Source of the DNA: Gammaproteobacteria bacterium
GTDB lineage: Bacteria; Pseudomonadota; Gammaproteobacteria; CAISUE01
Assembly (NCBI GenBank): GCA_021156105.1
Contig: JAJNBD010000012.1
Coordinates: 1-64,000, forward strand
Reading direction: 5' to 3'
DNA length: 64,000 nt
Shown: positions 25,850-33,992 of the stretch, piece after piece
Layout of the letters: each line of letters opens with the position of its first letter
Position numbering within the stretch: position 1 is the first letter of the stretch
Program-made: the position numbers and the translations under genes
Notes under the pieces: model-generated
Seen by the model: the letters and a program-made list of their open reading frames with translations, nothing else
Databases searched by the model: none
What the model was told of the DNA's origin: nothing

Positions 25850-26404
25850 ATGTTAAAACAGAAGGTATATTTCCGTCCCTATAAGCTTAATGATATTGAA
25901 AGTCGTTTTGAGGCTATTAAAGAATCTGAAGATTATTTATTGCCTTGGATCCCTTGGGCAAAAGGCTACACATTAGAGGCTTGCAAAAGTTGGGTTCAAG
26001 GTGCGCATGAAGCTTGGGAAAATGGAAAAGATTATTGCTTTGCTATTATAGATGCGGCTAGTGAAGAATATATTGGTGAAGTTAAGTTGCTTAATGTGCA
26101 TCGTGCTTATTTTGAAAGCAAAGCAGCAGTGGGTTATTGGGTAAGGAAATCCTATGCCGGAAAAGGTATTGCAGTTGAAGCGCTTAAGTGGATGACAGCA
26201 TATGCCTTTAGGGAGCTTGGCTTATATCGAGTGGAAATTATGATTATGCCTGAAAATGAAAAAAGCTTACGCGTCGCGAGAAAAGCTGGTGCGAAAGAAG
26301 AGGGGTGTCTAAGAAATCAGTGGATATTTAATGGCCAGCCACAAGATGTGGTTTTATTTTCTTTCATTCCTAGTGATTTTAATTCAGATAAATATGGAGA
26401 ATAA
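25850..26404 (+). CDS. GNAT N-acetyltransferase, RimJ/RimL type
   Basis: This 184-residue acetyltransferase has the acetyl-CoA loop RKSYAGKGIAVEAL (about 103-116), RVEIMIMPENEKSLRVARKAG, and the C-terminal strand-helix region typical of RimJ/RimL-like enzymes, which acetylate ribosomal protein N-termini or small molecules. A very strong AAAGGAGG site precedes the ATG. It is 3 bp upstream of the next gene. Confidence 0.87.
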   Translation: MLKQKVYFRPYKLNDIESRFEAIKESEDYLLPWIPWAKGYTLEACKSWVQGAHEAWENGKDYCFAIIDAASEEYIGEVKLLNVHRAYFESKAAVGYWVRKSYAGKGIAVEALKWMTAYAFRELGLYRVEIMIMPENEKSLRVARKAGAKEEGCLRNQWIFNGQPQDVVLFSFIPSDFNSDKYGE

Positions 26405-26407
26405 GTT

Positions 26408-26995
26408 ATGAATAACCATCCTTCAAAAATTATGGATCAGCTTTACGGCGAGGAACGCTCAAAGAAAGTCTACAATCGGCTTGAGGATATAAGCACAGTA
26501 TTTAATCGTGCTGTGCAAGAGATTGCTTATGATTATTTTTGGGCTTTACCAGGGTTAAGCTTGCGGGATAAAAGTTTCGTTACGCTTGTTTCACTGATTG
26601 TCCTGCATAGAGAAGAACAAACCAAGATCCATTACTATGGGTTTTTAAATGCTGATGGAACCAAAGAAGAGCTTGTGGCATTGCTGAAATACTTGGAGCG
26701 ATTTGTTAATGTGGATATTGCGGCAGAGTCTTTAGCAGAAGTATTAAAGGAGCGCGGTGAAAACCTACCGAATGCTAGAATGCCATTAACTTTGCAAGAT
26801 GAAGAAATGGCGCACTTGGCAGCGGTAATCGCAGTCGGGGATGAAGAAGAAATGGAAGCAGTTATGCAGGACTATTTAACTAAACATCCTGATGATTTAG
26901 AAAAAATTCACCAGATCTTAATGCATCAGATTGTCTACTGCGGGTTTCCTGTTGCGATGAATGGTTTTGCAATGCTAAAAACTTTAGTACGATAG
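26408..26995 (+). CDS. carboxymuconolactone decarboxylase/AhpD-like protein
   Basis: This 195-residue helical protein resembles the CMD fold (ALPGLSLRDKSFVTLVSLIVLHREEQ, where the family has L-x-x-R-E/K-R-x-L). The redox CxxC of AhpD is absent, so peroxidase-type chemistry is unlikely. CMD-like proteins can be lactone decarboxylases or isomerases. It is the third gene of the SGNH-GNAT unit. Confidence 0.6.
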   Translation: MNNHPSKIMDQLYGEERSKKVYNRLEDISTVFNRAVQEIAYDYFWALPGLSLRDKSFVTLVSLIVLHREEQTKIHYYGFLNADGTKEELVALLKYLERFVNVDIAAESLAEVLKERGENLPNARMPLTLQDEEMAHLAAVIAVGDEEEMEAVMQDYLTKHPDDLEKIHQILMHQIVYCGFPVAMNGFAMLKTLVR

Positions 26996-27016
26996 AGGAA
27001 GCTCTTAGATATTTTT

Positions 27017-27544
27017 ATGCCACAATATAGACTAACAAAGAGGTTTTCAGAGGATTGCAAAATCCCTGTAACTTCATTGCCTGAAACAGTTGTTTCTGCC
27101 ATTGATGATTGGGCGGTTGATACCTTTACCATTGGCAAAAACCAAATAGCAATGGCAACCCATGCAAGAACTTTGTGCACATTGTTGATACCCTATAGCT
27201 TAGCAGGTTCCGCTGCTAAAGCGCTTGATCTTTTTCCTCGGCTTTTTGCTCAATTTTTACTTATATGTGGTTATAGCCATTTAGAAGCTGAACAAGCTTA
27301 TATCCATCTATCGGAACAGCCTGCACAGTACTGTAAAACGTTCGATAAGTCTATATTAGGCGTGATGAGTGATTTTAAAAGGTGTGCCAAAAGCTACATT
27401 GAAGGTGTTCCATTTGCCGATGTTGACTGGGGAGAGGTTGTTAGCTATTTAAACGAAATTCCTGTTAATTTAAAAAAACAAGGTTTTTGCACGCCTCGAG
27501 AGCTACTCGATAGTTTTTTAAAAAAGCCTCAGTTGTTGCATTGA
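27017..27544 (+). CDS. DUF6933-like hypothetical protein
   Basis: This 175-residue protein begins YRLTKRF and contains DDWAVDTFTIGKNQIAMATHA and TLLIPYSLAG. This pattern agrees with my memory of the DUF6933 family; no function is known. It is soluble and has no catalytic motif. Its C-terminal third (EGVPFADVDWGEV to RELLDSFL) is repeated, in decayed form, directly downstream at 27597-27743. Confidence 0.55.
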   Translation: MPQYRLTKRFSEDCKIPVTSLPETVVSAIDDWAVDTFTIGKNQIAMATHARTLCTLLIPYSLAGSAAKALDLFPRLFAQFLLICGYSHLEAEQAYIHLSEQPAQYCKTFDKSILGVMSDFKRCAKSYIEGVPFADVDWGEVVSYLNEIPVNLKKQGFCTPRELLDSFLKKPQLLH

Positions 27545-27596
27545 CAGTAGCTATAGTCTATTAATAGATTTTTTTTAAAAGATGTTCGAAATCTTA

Positions 27597-27743
27597 TCTT
27601 GAAGGTGTTCCTTTTGCTGATATTGATTGGGGTGAAGTGATGATGTATTTAAACCAACCCCCGTTGCTTTTAAACGAAAAGGGTTTGCCAAGCCGCGAGA
27701 GCTGTTGGACTGTTTATTGGTTAACCCTCAGGTACTCCATTAA
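27597..27743 (+). pseudogene. decayed partial duplicate of the preceding gene's 3' end
   Basis: The frame starting LEGVPFADIDWGEVMMYLN matches the end of the protein at 27017-27544, then a frameshift near 27690 moves to RELLDCLLVNPQVLH and a stop at 27741-27743. Only the last third is present, so a second tandem copy was mostly deleted, or a partial duplication was never functional. Confidence 0.7.
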
Positions 27744-27826
27744 TGATAGAATAAAGCCTCTCAAACCTAAAACACGATGAAAAAGTAAATGCAGGAAAAT
27801 AAAATTTATAAAATTGGGAAGACAAA

Positions 27827-29377
27827 GTGCTGACAGTTGATAGGTTTTTTGAAAGCTTTAGTAATATCGCTATCCCTTCATTTGGTGAGACCATTGATTT
27901 ACTTGAAGGAGCTGTATTTGGATTTGGAACAAACTTTCAAGATGGTGATGGTAATGGTTTAATGCATTTGGTGATAAAAGCATTAGTTGAAAAACTTGCT
28001 GTTTTATATCAACCCTTCCAAGGAAGAAGGAATGTATACGTTAGTGATTTACCTCATGACAGCGCAAAGGGGTGTGTTAAGTCTGCTATTTTATTAATTA
28101 ATAAATTATTAGAGTTAGGCGCTCCATGTGACTCTGTGAACTTTCAAGGAGCCAGGCCTTTAGATATACTGATCAATGCTGAAATTAGCTTTTGTGACAT
28201 AAAGGAATTTGCTCAACAATTATTGCCTCTATTTGAAAGTAAGGGTAAATTATATCCTGGAAGAAAGTATGTGACATCTTTAAACTTTTTTCGAGGTAGT
28301 AAACAACCATCAAAAATTTGTCCTATACCTGATGCTTTCCCGTTGTTAGATTCTCAAGATGGAGCAAAAGTAACTTTGCATGAACGGCAAGCTTTCTATG
28401 AAAATTATTTACGTTTCCAAGGTAAAACAGGAGGCGCAATTAATTTGGTGGTGGCAAATCTGGGGTTTGTTATTTCTAATTTAGCGAAGGCTGCTCCAGG
28501 GCATAAGCCAGTGTTTTTGACTATACCTATTTGTGTCGACAACTATCTTACCTTTGCTGAAAAGCATAATAAAGGAACTCATTCCGAAGGGGCTTTATGT
28601 ACTGCTTTATCAGATCCAAATTATTTAGCGCTCCTTTTAAGACAACTTGCAAGTATGCATGGTTTTGTTTCTGGCCAAAAGATTTACTCCATTGTGCTTG
28701 ATTTACATTCTACGGCAGAAGTTTGTAAAGACTGTCAACGCTTACTCCATGATTTGCAAACTAATTATGCGCAAGGAAGTTTTTTAAAAGAACTTGAAAA
28801 CTTAGCAGTAAAATTTGGTTATCTCTTGCCGCAACGATCTTATGTTGATGGTAGTGCTAATGGCTCTCAACCTCGATTGCGAGTAACAGTTAGGGCTAGT
28901 GGGGTGCGGCATCCAGGTTGGCGTGGTAACGATATCTCTGGGATTCCCCTTCCGGTTGCCAGCGTCAATCCTCAACAAGATATTAAATTGCATCCACAAG
29001 TTGTGATGTTTCATCTGCCACCTAGTTGGACATTTAATGAGTGCACAAATTTTGCCAATGGAAATGACGAAAGAATTTTACAAACGTATAAGCCGAAAGA
29101 GCGTGACCACTATCATAAAGCTTTTGACGGATTGGTAAGAGCTAAGCAAGAAACAGACGAAGAATCGGAAAGACAGAAATATAAAGAACTAATTGAGATG
29201 TTAGCAGAAAGCCAATATCCTCAGCAGCGTATATGTTTTTTTAATCAGACGGCTTTTGCAAACACAGGGGGGAAAACTATAAGCGTTAGAGGCTCTAGCA
29301 GCACGGCTAAAATGGCGGCTGTTTCAATTGAAGATTCTCAAGTGCTAGAAGCGTTGCAGCAAAGCTTAATTATATAA
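27827..29377 (+). CDS. ankyrin-like / deaminase-fold protein, putative effector
   Basis: This 516-residue protein starts at GTG (GGGAAG upstream). Two ankyrin-like units are visible: DGDGNGLMHLVIKAL (about 39-53) and LLELGAPCDSVNFQGARPLDI (about 94-114). The central region carries a cytidine-deaminase-like zinc site: H252-S-E254 and, after IYSIVLDLHSTAEV, C300-x2-C303, at about the spacing of HxE and CxxC in the superfamily. The pattern resembles the toxin/effector deaminases of intracellular bacteria (OTT_1508-like); that assignment is from memory. The C-terminal 200 residues match nothing I know. No signal peptide or TM is seen. No immunity gene is evident, which favours a host-targeted secreted effector or a nucleic-acid deaminase. 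It stands alone beside a mobile-element scar. Confidence 0.65.
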   Translation: MLTVDRFFESFSNIAIPSFGETIDLLEGAVFGFGTNFQDGDGNGLMHLVIKALVEKLAVLYQPFQGRRNVYVSDLPHDSAKGCVKSAILLINKLLELGAPCDSVNFQGARPLDILINAEISFCDIKEFAQQLLPLFESKGKLYPGRKYVTSLNFFRGSKQPSKICPIPDAFPLLDSQDGAKVTLHERQAFYENYLRFQGKTGGAINLVVANLGFVISNLAKAAPGHKPVFLTIPICVDNYLTFAEKHNKGTHSEGALCTALSDPNYLALLLRQLASMHGFVSGQKIYSIVLDLHSTAEVCKDCQRLLHDLQTNYAQGSFLKELENLAVKFGYLLPQRSYVDGSANGSQPRLRVTVRASGVRHPGWRGNDISGIPLPVASVNPQQDIKLHPQVVMFHLPPSWTFNECTNFANGNDERILQTYKPKERDHYHKAFDGLVRAKQETDEESERQKYKELIEMLAESQYPQQRICFFNQTAFANTGGKTISVRGSSSTAKMAAVSIEDSQVLEALQQSLII

Positions 29378-29391
29378 TATTTGCATTAAAA

Positions 29392-29625
29392 ACTTTGTGG
29401 GAAGTTTGCGGAAACTACCGCTGCTTTACAGTGATCTATGCTGCTATTTGTTATGAATATCCATAATTAAAAATCAAATTTAAATAAGGTGTTAGCGGTT
29501 AAATGCTCGGGCTCATAGTCTTTTGGCTGTAAGAGCCTTCTCTCCTAACTTTAATGCGGGAATTTTGCGGAATATAACGCTGCTTAACTATGCTTTATGC
29601 TGCTTTTGTTTTGGGCGTCCATGTT
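29392..29625. repeat. imperfect direct repeat pair, about 70 bp each
   Basis: A unit with TTTGCGGAA, CGCTGCTT and TATGCTGCT occurs at about 29392-29463 and again at about 29548-29620. The copies share perhaps two thirds of their bases and keep the same order of blocks. The region is non-coding and sits between the deaminase gene and the tRNA fragment. It may be a degenerate intergenic repeat or an old duplication. Confidence 0.45.
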
Positions 29626-29667
29626 AAAAATATAAATAAATACAATTAATTATTTGCAAAATCTACA

Positions 29668-29713
29668 GCTTCGAACCAGAGGGTCGGGAGTTCGAGTCTC
29701 TCCGGGTGCGCCA
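29668..29713 (+). tRNA. 3' half of a tRNA-Arg(TCG) gene (integration scar)
   Basis: From the anticodon loop CTTCGAA onward, the variable loop, T arm (GGGAG-TTCGAGT-CTCTC), acceptor strand CGGGTGC, G73 and encoded CCA are all present. The 5' half (acceptor, D arm, 5' anticodon stem) is missing, and the upstream sequence does not pair. A functional tRNA cannot form. Tyrosine-recombinase elements typically leave such a 3' tRNA copy at one att end, so this is probably an attachment-site remnant. Confidence 0.85.
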
Positions 29714-29723
29714 AATTTTTCAA

Positions 29724-29819
29724 GGTCTCGCCCATAATAGAGGGGCGCTCACCTAAGAACATAAAATTTTAGGGTCTATCCCACATTAGGGGGCACTCAC
29801 CTAAGAACACAAAACTTTA
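29724..29819. repeat. two tandem copies of an ISL3-type end
   Basis: Units of 47-48 bp at 29724-29770 and 29772-29819 share GGTCT-x-x-CCC, a GGGG-rich block, GGGC(G/A)CTCACCTAAGAACA and an AAAA(T/C)TTT tail. The second unit is the right end of the ISL3 element and includes the last transposase codons. The first is a free-standing copy of the same end from another insertion, a few bases after the tRNA fragment. Confidence 0.7.
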
Positions 29820-30700
29820 ACACGCAACCTGTAGTTTTCAAAATTTCGAAATCCATAAGCACGCCGTTGTATGAGTTTCATCTTGCGATGAAAGCCTTCT
29901 GTAATGCCATTATTTTTTGTAAATCGCCACATTCTAACAATCTCCTCACGTGATTGATAAAGCATTTTCTCAAGGATGGCTAACTTTTTAAAAGGGCTTC
30001 GTTTAAGCATATCCACCATCCGCTTTAAACGTTCAGGCGTAAGATTGCCAGGATGAGTGCGCAAAGCGGCTAAAAGCCCACGATGGCTTTTAATTTTTGG
30101 ATTAATTTCTTGATAAGTTTGCCTGCACATTTGTAACATTAAGCGAATGACATGGAAGCGATCGGCGACGATTTTCACGTTGGGGAAATAGCGTTTAATG
30201 AGGGTGTGGTAATTGCTGCTTAAATCAATGCAAATGACTTTAACCTTTTCACTTCCCGATAATGTCTCTAAATAAGTCGCGAGTTCTTTAGGTGATCGAC
30301 CTTTCACCACATCAAAGACTTTATGCTTTCGTAAGTCACACAGCGTAGTAGCGTACCCTTGTTTCTTGCTAAAGCAGTGTTCACCAATGGCTAAGGCACT
30401 AGGGCATGGCTTTGCCTCAATTTCCTTGTAAGCTAAAACGTAATGCTGATGATACCAGCGTTCAACGGTGGCTTTGCCCAATTTAAATTGTTTGGCAAGA
30501 TCCGTTTGAGAAATGCCTTGGGTATGCTGATGGAAAATTTGGCGACGCAAATGCTCGGTTGCGGGCTGGCGTTTACCAATACCAATACCTAAGTTTCCTT
30601 CATGGAAAGAAAATAAAAATCTTTTAAAATAGTTGCAATCTTTATAGAGGGGATACGCATGAATTACTTTAATCGTGGACTTCCTAAATAGATATTTTTG
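29772..30700 (-). mobile_element. 5'-truncated ISL3-family insertion sequence
   Basis: One end (GGGTCTATCCC) lies at 29772. The transposase reads leftward into it. The other end is not visible: the frame stays open upstream of the annotated start to about 30697, and no matching inverted repeat is seen before the Rep gene at 30713. The zinc-ribbon N-terminus expected of ISL3 transposases is absent. The element therefore lost its left part, probably by deletion or recombination with the plasmid-like Rep region. Confidence 0.65.
29801..30550 (-). CDS. ISL3-family transposase, N-terminally truncated
   Basis: The 249 visible residues contain an HTH (GISQTDLAKQFKLGKATVERW) and the DDE catalytic core: Asp in ICIDLSSNYH, Asp in VADRFHVIRLM and Glu in NGITEGFHRKMK, followed by the conserved YGFRNFENYR tail. 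A full ISL3 transposase is about 400 residues with a Cys-rich N-terminus, missing here. The first codon used is TTG at 30550; the frame is open about 147 bp further upstream without a good start. Activity is unlikely without the IR-binding N-terminus. Confidence 0.75.
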   Translation of the reverse strand: MRRQIFHQHTQGISQTDLAKQFKLGKATVERWYHQHYVLAYKEIEAKPCPSALAIGEHCFSKKQGYATTLCDLRKHKVFDVVKGRSPKELATYLETLSGSEKVKVICIDLSSNYHTLIKRYFPNVKIVADRFHVIRLMLQMCRQTYQEINPKIKSHRGLLAALRTHPGNLTPERLKRMVDMLKRSPFKKLAILEKMLYQSREEIVRMWRFTKNNGITEGFHRKMKLIQRRAYGFRNFENYRLRVKVLCS

Positions 30701-30712
30701 ACTTTATTTATT

Positions 30713-31600
30713 CTAGGACTTTCTGGAAATTAAATCATGTTTAATCCAGTCAAGCCATAGATCTGGTCTATCAAAATTTTCTTCGTCAATTGATTTTTTC
30801 ACTTTTGCTGCGCGCTTTTTAGCAAGCTCAAAGTATTTCCTTCGCTCTGTCGTTTCAGCGTTGAGTAAAAATGCATAGCCACGTTCAAGCTCAGGATCAT
30901 CAATAAAAAATCTAGGACGTTTAGGGGGGATAACAGATTTTGGATCTGTGTTAGCTGAAATGTTTCTTTTTTCTTGCATCTCAAAAATAACATGCGTTAC
31001 TTTCATGCCGCGTCTTTGTGTATGAAATTTTACTGCGAAACTGGCATAAGTGTTCATTTCAGTTAAAGCGGGGCTGAGTGCAAATCGATCAAAATCACCA
31101 AAATTAGGTAGTTTCGTTTCAGAAATTTTTAGCCGACTTCTTAAATCAGGTACTTCTATAGAAAAACTTGACAGCCCTGCATAAAATGCTCCTGCTAAAA
31201 TTTCATAGAGGAGGTTACTATATTTTTGCTGGAAGTGTGCTTGAATTAAGCATCTTTCTAAAGTAAAAGGATCGGTAAATATTTGCTGGCAATACGGAGA
31301 ATAAGCGTAGTATAGTTTATTTTCCTCTACTTTAGCATGCTCAAGTAGAGGAAATACCACCCATTGCCCTGGCGTCGGCTCAAACTCAATTAACGTCCGC
31401 AATAAACGACGCAATGACTCTTTAAGTCGATCTTCCAGTGGCAAACCAATCGTATATACACCTTTTAATTCTTCAAATTTAACATTAAACTTAAGTTTCT
31501 TTTTAATTTCATGAATAGCATGGTGTAGCAAATAGTTATAGAGGCGGCGATCCGCTAAAGTAAGTTCATTTGCTGAAGAAAGAAGGATGGTTTTATTCAT
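30713..31600 (-). CDS. Rep_3-family replication initiation protein
   Basis: This 295-residue protein matches the winged-helix plasmid initiators (RepA/RepB type): ANELTLADRRLYNYLLHHA near the start, a KYSNLLYEILAG helix, an LRSRLKISE segment and an FDRFALSPALTEMNTYASF motif, which correspond to the conserved LYELL, LR-x-x-L and R-x-L-x-P-A-x-x-E-I-N blocks. Such proteins bind iterons to start plasmid replication. I see no iteron array within a few hundred bases on either side, so the origin is probably lost and the gene is a relic of an integrated plasmid, although the frame is intact. Confidence 0.75.
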   Translation of the reverse strand: MNKTILLSSANELTLADRRLYNYLLHHAIHEIKKKLKFNVKFEELKGVYTIGLPLEDRLKESLRRLLRTLIEFEPTPGQWVVFPLLEHAKVEENKLYYAYSPYCQQIFTDPFTLERCLIQAHFQQKYSNLLYEILAGAFYAGLSSFSIEVPDLRSRLKISETKLPNFGDFDRFALSPALTEMNTYASFAVKFHTQRRGMKVTHVIFEMQEKRNISANTDPKSVIPPKRPRFFIDDPELERGYAFLLNAETTERRKYFELAKKRAAKVKKSIDEENFDRPDLWLDWIKHDLISRKS

Positions 31601-31651
31601 AGCTGTATTATAGCCTAATAAAGGGTAAATTTAAAAGTCATATTAAGAGCG

Positions 31652-31680
31652 TTTACTTTTTTAATCTCTTAATGTATAAT
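31652..31680 (+). promoter_or_regulatory. sigma-70 promoter of the dioxygenase operon
   Basis: TTTACT (31652-31657), a 17-bp spacer and TATAAT (31675-31680) precede the oxidoreductase start by 28 bp, with a GGAGAGGAG ribosome site between. TTAAGAG (31644-31650) and CTCTTAA (31666-31672) form an inverted repeat spanning the -35 element and spacer, a candidate repressor site. Confidence 0.6.
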
Positions 31681-31708
31681 GGAGGCATTAACTTAAGGAG
31701 AGGAGCAT

Positions 31709-32695
31709 ATGAAGGCATTACAAGTAAAGTTTCATGCAAAAGAAGCAAGTCAAATAAACATTGACCTTATAGAAAGCCAAAGACCATCCTTAAAAGAAGA
31801 GGAGTGCCTGATTCAGGTAGCCGCTTCAGGTATAAACCCCTCCGATGCACTTGCTGCAATGGGTTATTTTAATCACGCTAGCTTGCCCCGTATTCCGGGA
31901 CGCGACTTTTCAGGTCTAGTTATTGAAGGCCCCGCGCATTTACTTGGCAAAAAGGTATGGGGAACAGGTGGGGCAGCAGGAATTTCATTTGATGGCACAC
32001 AAACCGAATATGTCGCTTTTCCAGTGCAAGCGCTTTCTGAAGCTCCTCAAAATATCGACCTCGTCACTGCTGGTGCCCAAGTTCTACCTTATGTGACCGC
32101 TTATTATAGTCTTGCGCATCGCGCAAAAATACAAGCAGGAGAAGCTGTTTTAATCGTTGGTGCATTAGGCCAGGTTGGCCAAGCTGCCATGTCGATTGCT
32201 CATTGGAAAGGGTGCTTGCCTATTGCTTTAGTGCGAGGACAAGAAGATGTCGCTCGCGCAGAAAAATTAGGCTGGAAAGCAGTTGACTCTGATGACCCCA
32301 ACCTTACTGAAAAAATTCTTGCGGCAAACCAAGGAAAGAAAATCCAAGTTATCCTTAATAGTTTGGGTAATATTTATTGGCAAAGTTTTACGCAATGCCT
32401 AAGTGAATTTGGTCGCATTGTAACGATAGGCGCACGCGAAAATGTGCGTGATGCTGTCGTCAACCTTTTTGAGCTTTATCGCGCTAACCAAGAAATCATT
32501 GGTGTTAACACCGTATCTTTTGATTTTGCAGAAAACGCAACACTCTTAAATGAATTAAGGCCTGGTTTTGAAAGTGGTCACCTCAAACCTCTAGACCTTG
32601 CAGAAAAAATTTATACTCCAGAAGAAGCTAGCGAAGCTTATCAGGCCGTGATGAAAGGGACTGAAAAACGAATTGTAATTAAATTTAAGGACTAA
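31709..32695 (+). CDS. quinone oxidoreductase-like MDR family enzyme
   Basis: This 328-residue medium-chain dehydrogenase/reductase lacks structural-zinc cysteines. It has GINPSD and PGRDFSGLV in the GroES-like domain, and the NADP Rossmann motif VGALGQVGQAAM (about 146-157). It probably reduces quinones or enones with NADPH. It leads a tight operon with an intradiol dioxygenase, a lipocalin-like protein and YciI (gaps 3, 9, 13 bp), which suggests aromatic-compound or quinone handling. Confidence 0.85.
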   Translation: MKALQVKFHAKEASQINIDLIESQRPSLKEEECLIQVAASGINPSDALAAMGYFNHASLPRIPGRDFSGLVIEGPAHLLGKKVWGTGGAAGISFDGTQTEYVAFPVQALSEAPQNIDLVTAGAQVLPYVTAYYSLAHRAKIQAGEAVLIVGALGQVGQAAMSIAHWKGCLPIALVRGQEDVARAEKLGWKAVDSDDPNLTEKILAANQGKKIQVILNSLGNIYWQSFTQCLSEFGRIVTIGARENVRDAVVNLFELYRANQEIIGVNTVSFDFAENATLLNELRPGFESGHLKPLDLAEKIYTPEEASEAYQAVMKGTEKRIVIKFKD

Positions 32696-32698
32696 ATT

Positions 32699-33550
32699 AT
32701 GAATGGATCAGATTTTACTCATCGCGTTTGTGAAGCTTATTCAAAAATTGAAAACCCTCGTGTAAATGCATTGGTGCAATCTTTAATCAAGCATTTACAT
32801 GCTTATGTTCAAGAGAACTCCTTAACTGAAAAAGAATGGGAATTTACTTGGGATTTTTTAGCTAGAATGGCTAAATTTACCCATGAAGAACGTAATGAGT
32901 TTTTATTGGCGGCAGACGTCCTAGGCGTTAGTCAATTAATAGAGATTTTAAATCATCATCGTCCAGAAAGCGAGGTTGGCTATGCGCTTGTGGGACCATT
33001 TTATCGAGAGAATGCCCCCTTTCGAGCAAGAGGGGCAGCTATTGCAAGTGATGATACAGCGGGCATTCGCGTTAAGATTTATGGCAAAGTGATTGATGAC
33101 AGCACAGGAAAACCTATTGCTAATGCTGTTTTAGATACTTGGCAAGCGGCAACCAATGGCCTCTATGAAACACAAGACCCCAATCAGCCAGATATGAATT
33201 TGCGCGGCAAATTTAAAACGGATGAAAATGGAAATTATGAGCTAGTTGCGCTAATGCCCACGCCTTATCCGGTACCAACAGACGGGCCTGTAGGAGAGTT
33301 GTTAAAAGTTGCTCATCGCCACCCATTACGTCCTGCGCATATTCATTTTATTGTTTCAGCATCCAATTATGAAACCTTAATCACACAAATTTTTGTTTCA
33401 GGTGATGATATTGTTAAAACAGACGTAGTGTTTACCGCCAGTGATAATATGATGGGTAATTTTGTCAAGGAAAATGATCATTATGAATTGCAATATGACT
33501 TTCAGCTAACTCTCGGGATTTCTACTTATCCAGAAGCGCCGATTAAATAA
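32699..33550 (+). CDS. intradiol ring-cleavage dioxygenase (catechol/hydroxyquinol 1,2-type)
   Basis: This 283-residue enzyme has the N-terminal helical dimerisation domain of the catechol 1,2-dioxygenase group (about 1-95), then GPFYRENAP and the non-haem Fe(III) ligands: Tyr in GLYETQDP, Tyr in PTPYPVPTDG, and two His in RPAHIHF. These enzymes open catechol-like rings between the hydroxyls to give cis,cis-muconates. The length and the DTWQAATNGLYE segment fit the hydroxyquinol/chlorocatechol branch. No muconate pathway genes are nearby, so it may act on a secondary metabolite or host-derived catechol. Confidence 0.87.
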   Translation: MNGSDFTHRVCEAYSKIENPRVNALVQSLIKHLHAYVQENSLTEKEWEFTWDFLARMAKFTHEERNEFLLAADVLGVSQLIEILNHHRPESEVGYALVGPFYRENAPFRARGAAIASDDTAGIRVKIYGKVIDDSTGKPIANAVLDTWQAATNGLYETQDPNQPDMNLRGKFKTDENGNYELVALMPTPYPVPTDGPVGELLKVAHRHPLRPAHIHFIVSASNYETLITQIFVSGDDIVKTDVVFTASDNMMGNFVKENDHYELQYDFQLTLGISTYPEAPIK

Positions 33551-33559
33551 GGAATAATT

Positions 33560-33979
33560 ATGACTGATATTCAGAAAAAAATTATTGGGACCTGGAAGCT
33601 CGTATATTCTGTTGAAATTGACGAACAAGGGAATAAATTTTATCCCTTTGGTGATGATGCGATTGGTTATATCATGTATGACGCATCAGGAAAAATGGCC
33701 GTACAAATATGCAGGAAAAGTCGAAAAAACTTTACTGATAAAATTTTTGTTAATGCGTCAGAAGGAGAACTGCTAAATATTCCTAAGGATTATTTAGCGT
33801 ACTTTGGCCGTTATAATATTGATCTTCAAAATGAGGTCGTGCAGCATTTCGTAGAAGGTAGCCTTTTTCCAAATTACATTGAACAGAGCTTGCCAAGAAA
33901 ATATCATTTTTATGACGATAAAATGTCTTTAAAGCCTTGGGATGGAACAAACCGTGAAATTCTTTGGCAAAAAATTTAG
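33560..33979 (+). CDS. lipocalin-like domain protein
   Basis: This 139-residue single-domain beta-barrel-type protein has a GTWKLV start (the lipocalin G-x-W), GYIMYDASGKMAVQI and AYFGRYNID motifs, matching the Lipocalin_5-like family. Some of these bind small hydrophobic ligands or cyclise polyketide-like products. There is no signal peptide. It is third in the dioxygenase operon. Confidence 0.75.
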   Translation: MTDIQKKIIGTWKLVYSVEIDEQGNKFYPFGDDAIGYIMYDASGKMAVQICRKSRKNFTDKIFVNASEGELLNIPKDYLAYFGRYNIDLQNEVVQHFVEGSLFPNYIEQSLPRKYHFYDDKMSLKPWDGTNREILWQKI

Positions 33980-33992
33980 GAGAAAATAATTT

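Noticed and set aside
30713..31708. Possible plasmid replication origin with iterons near the Rep_3 gene
   Set aside because: I searched both flanks by eye for 17-22 bp direct repeats and saw none, so no origin is claimed.
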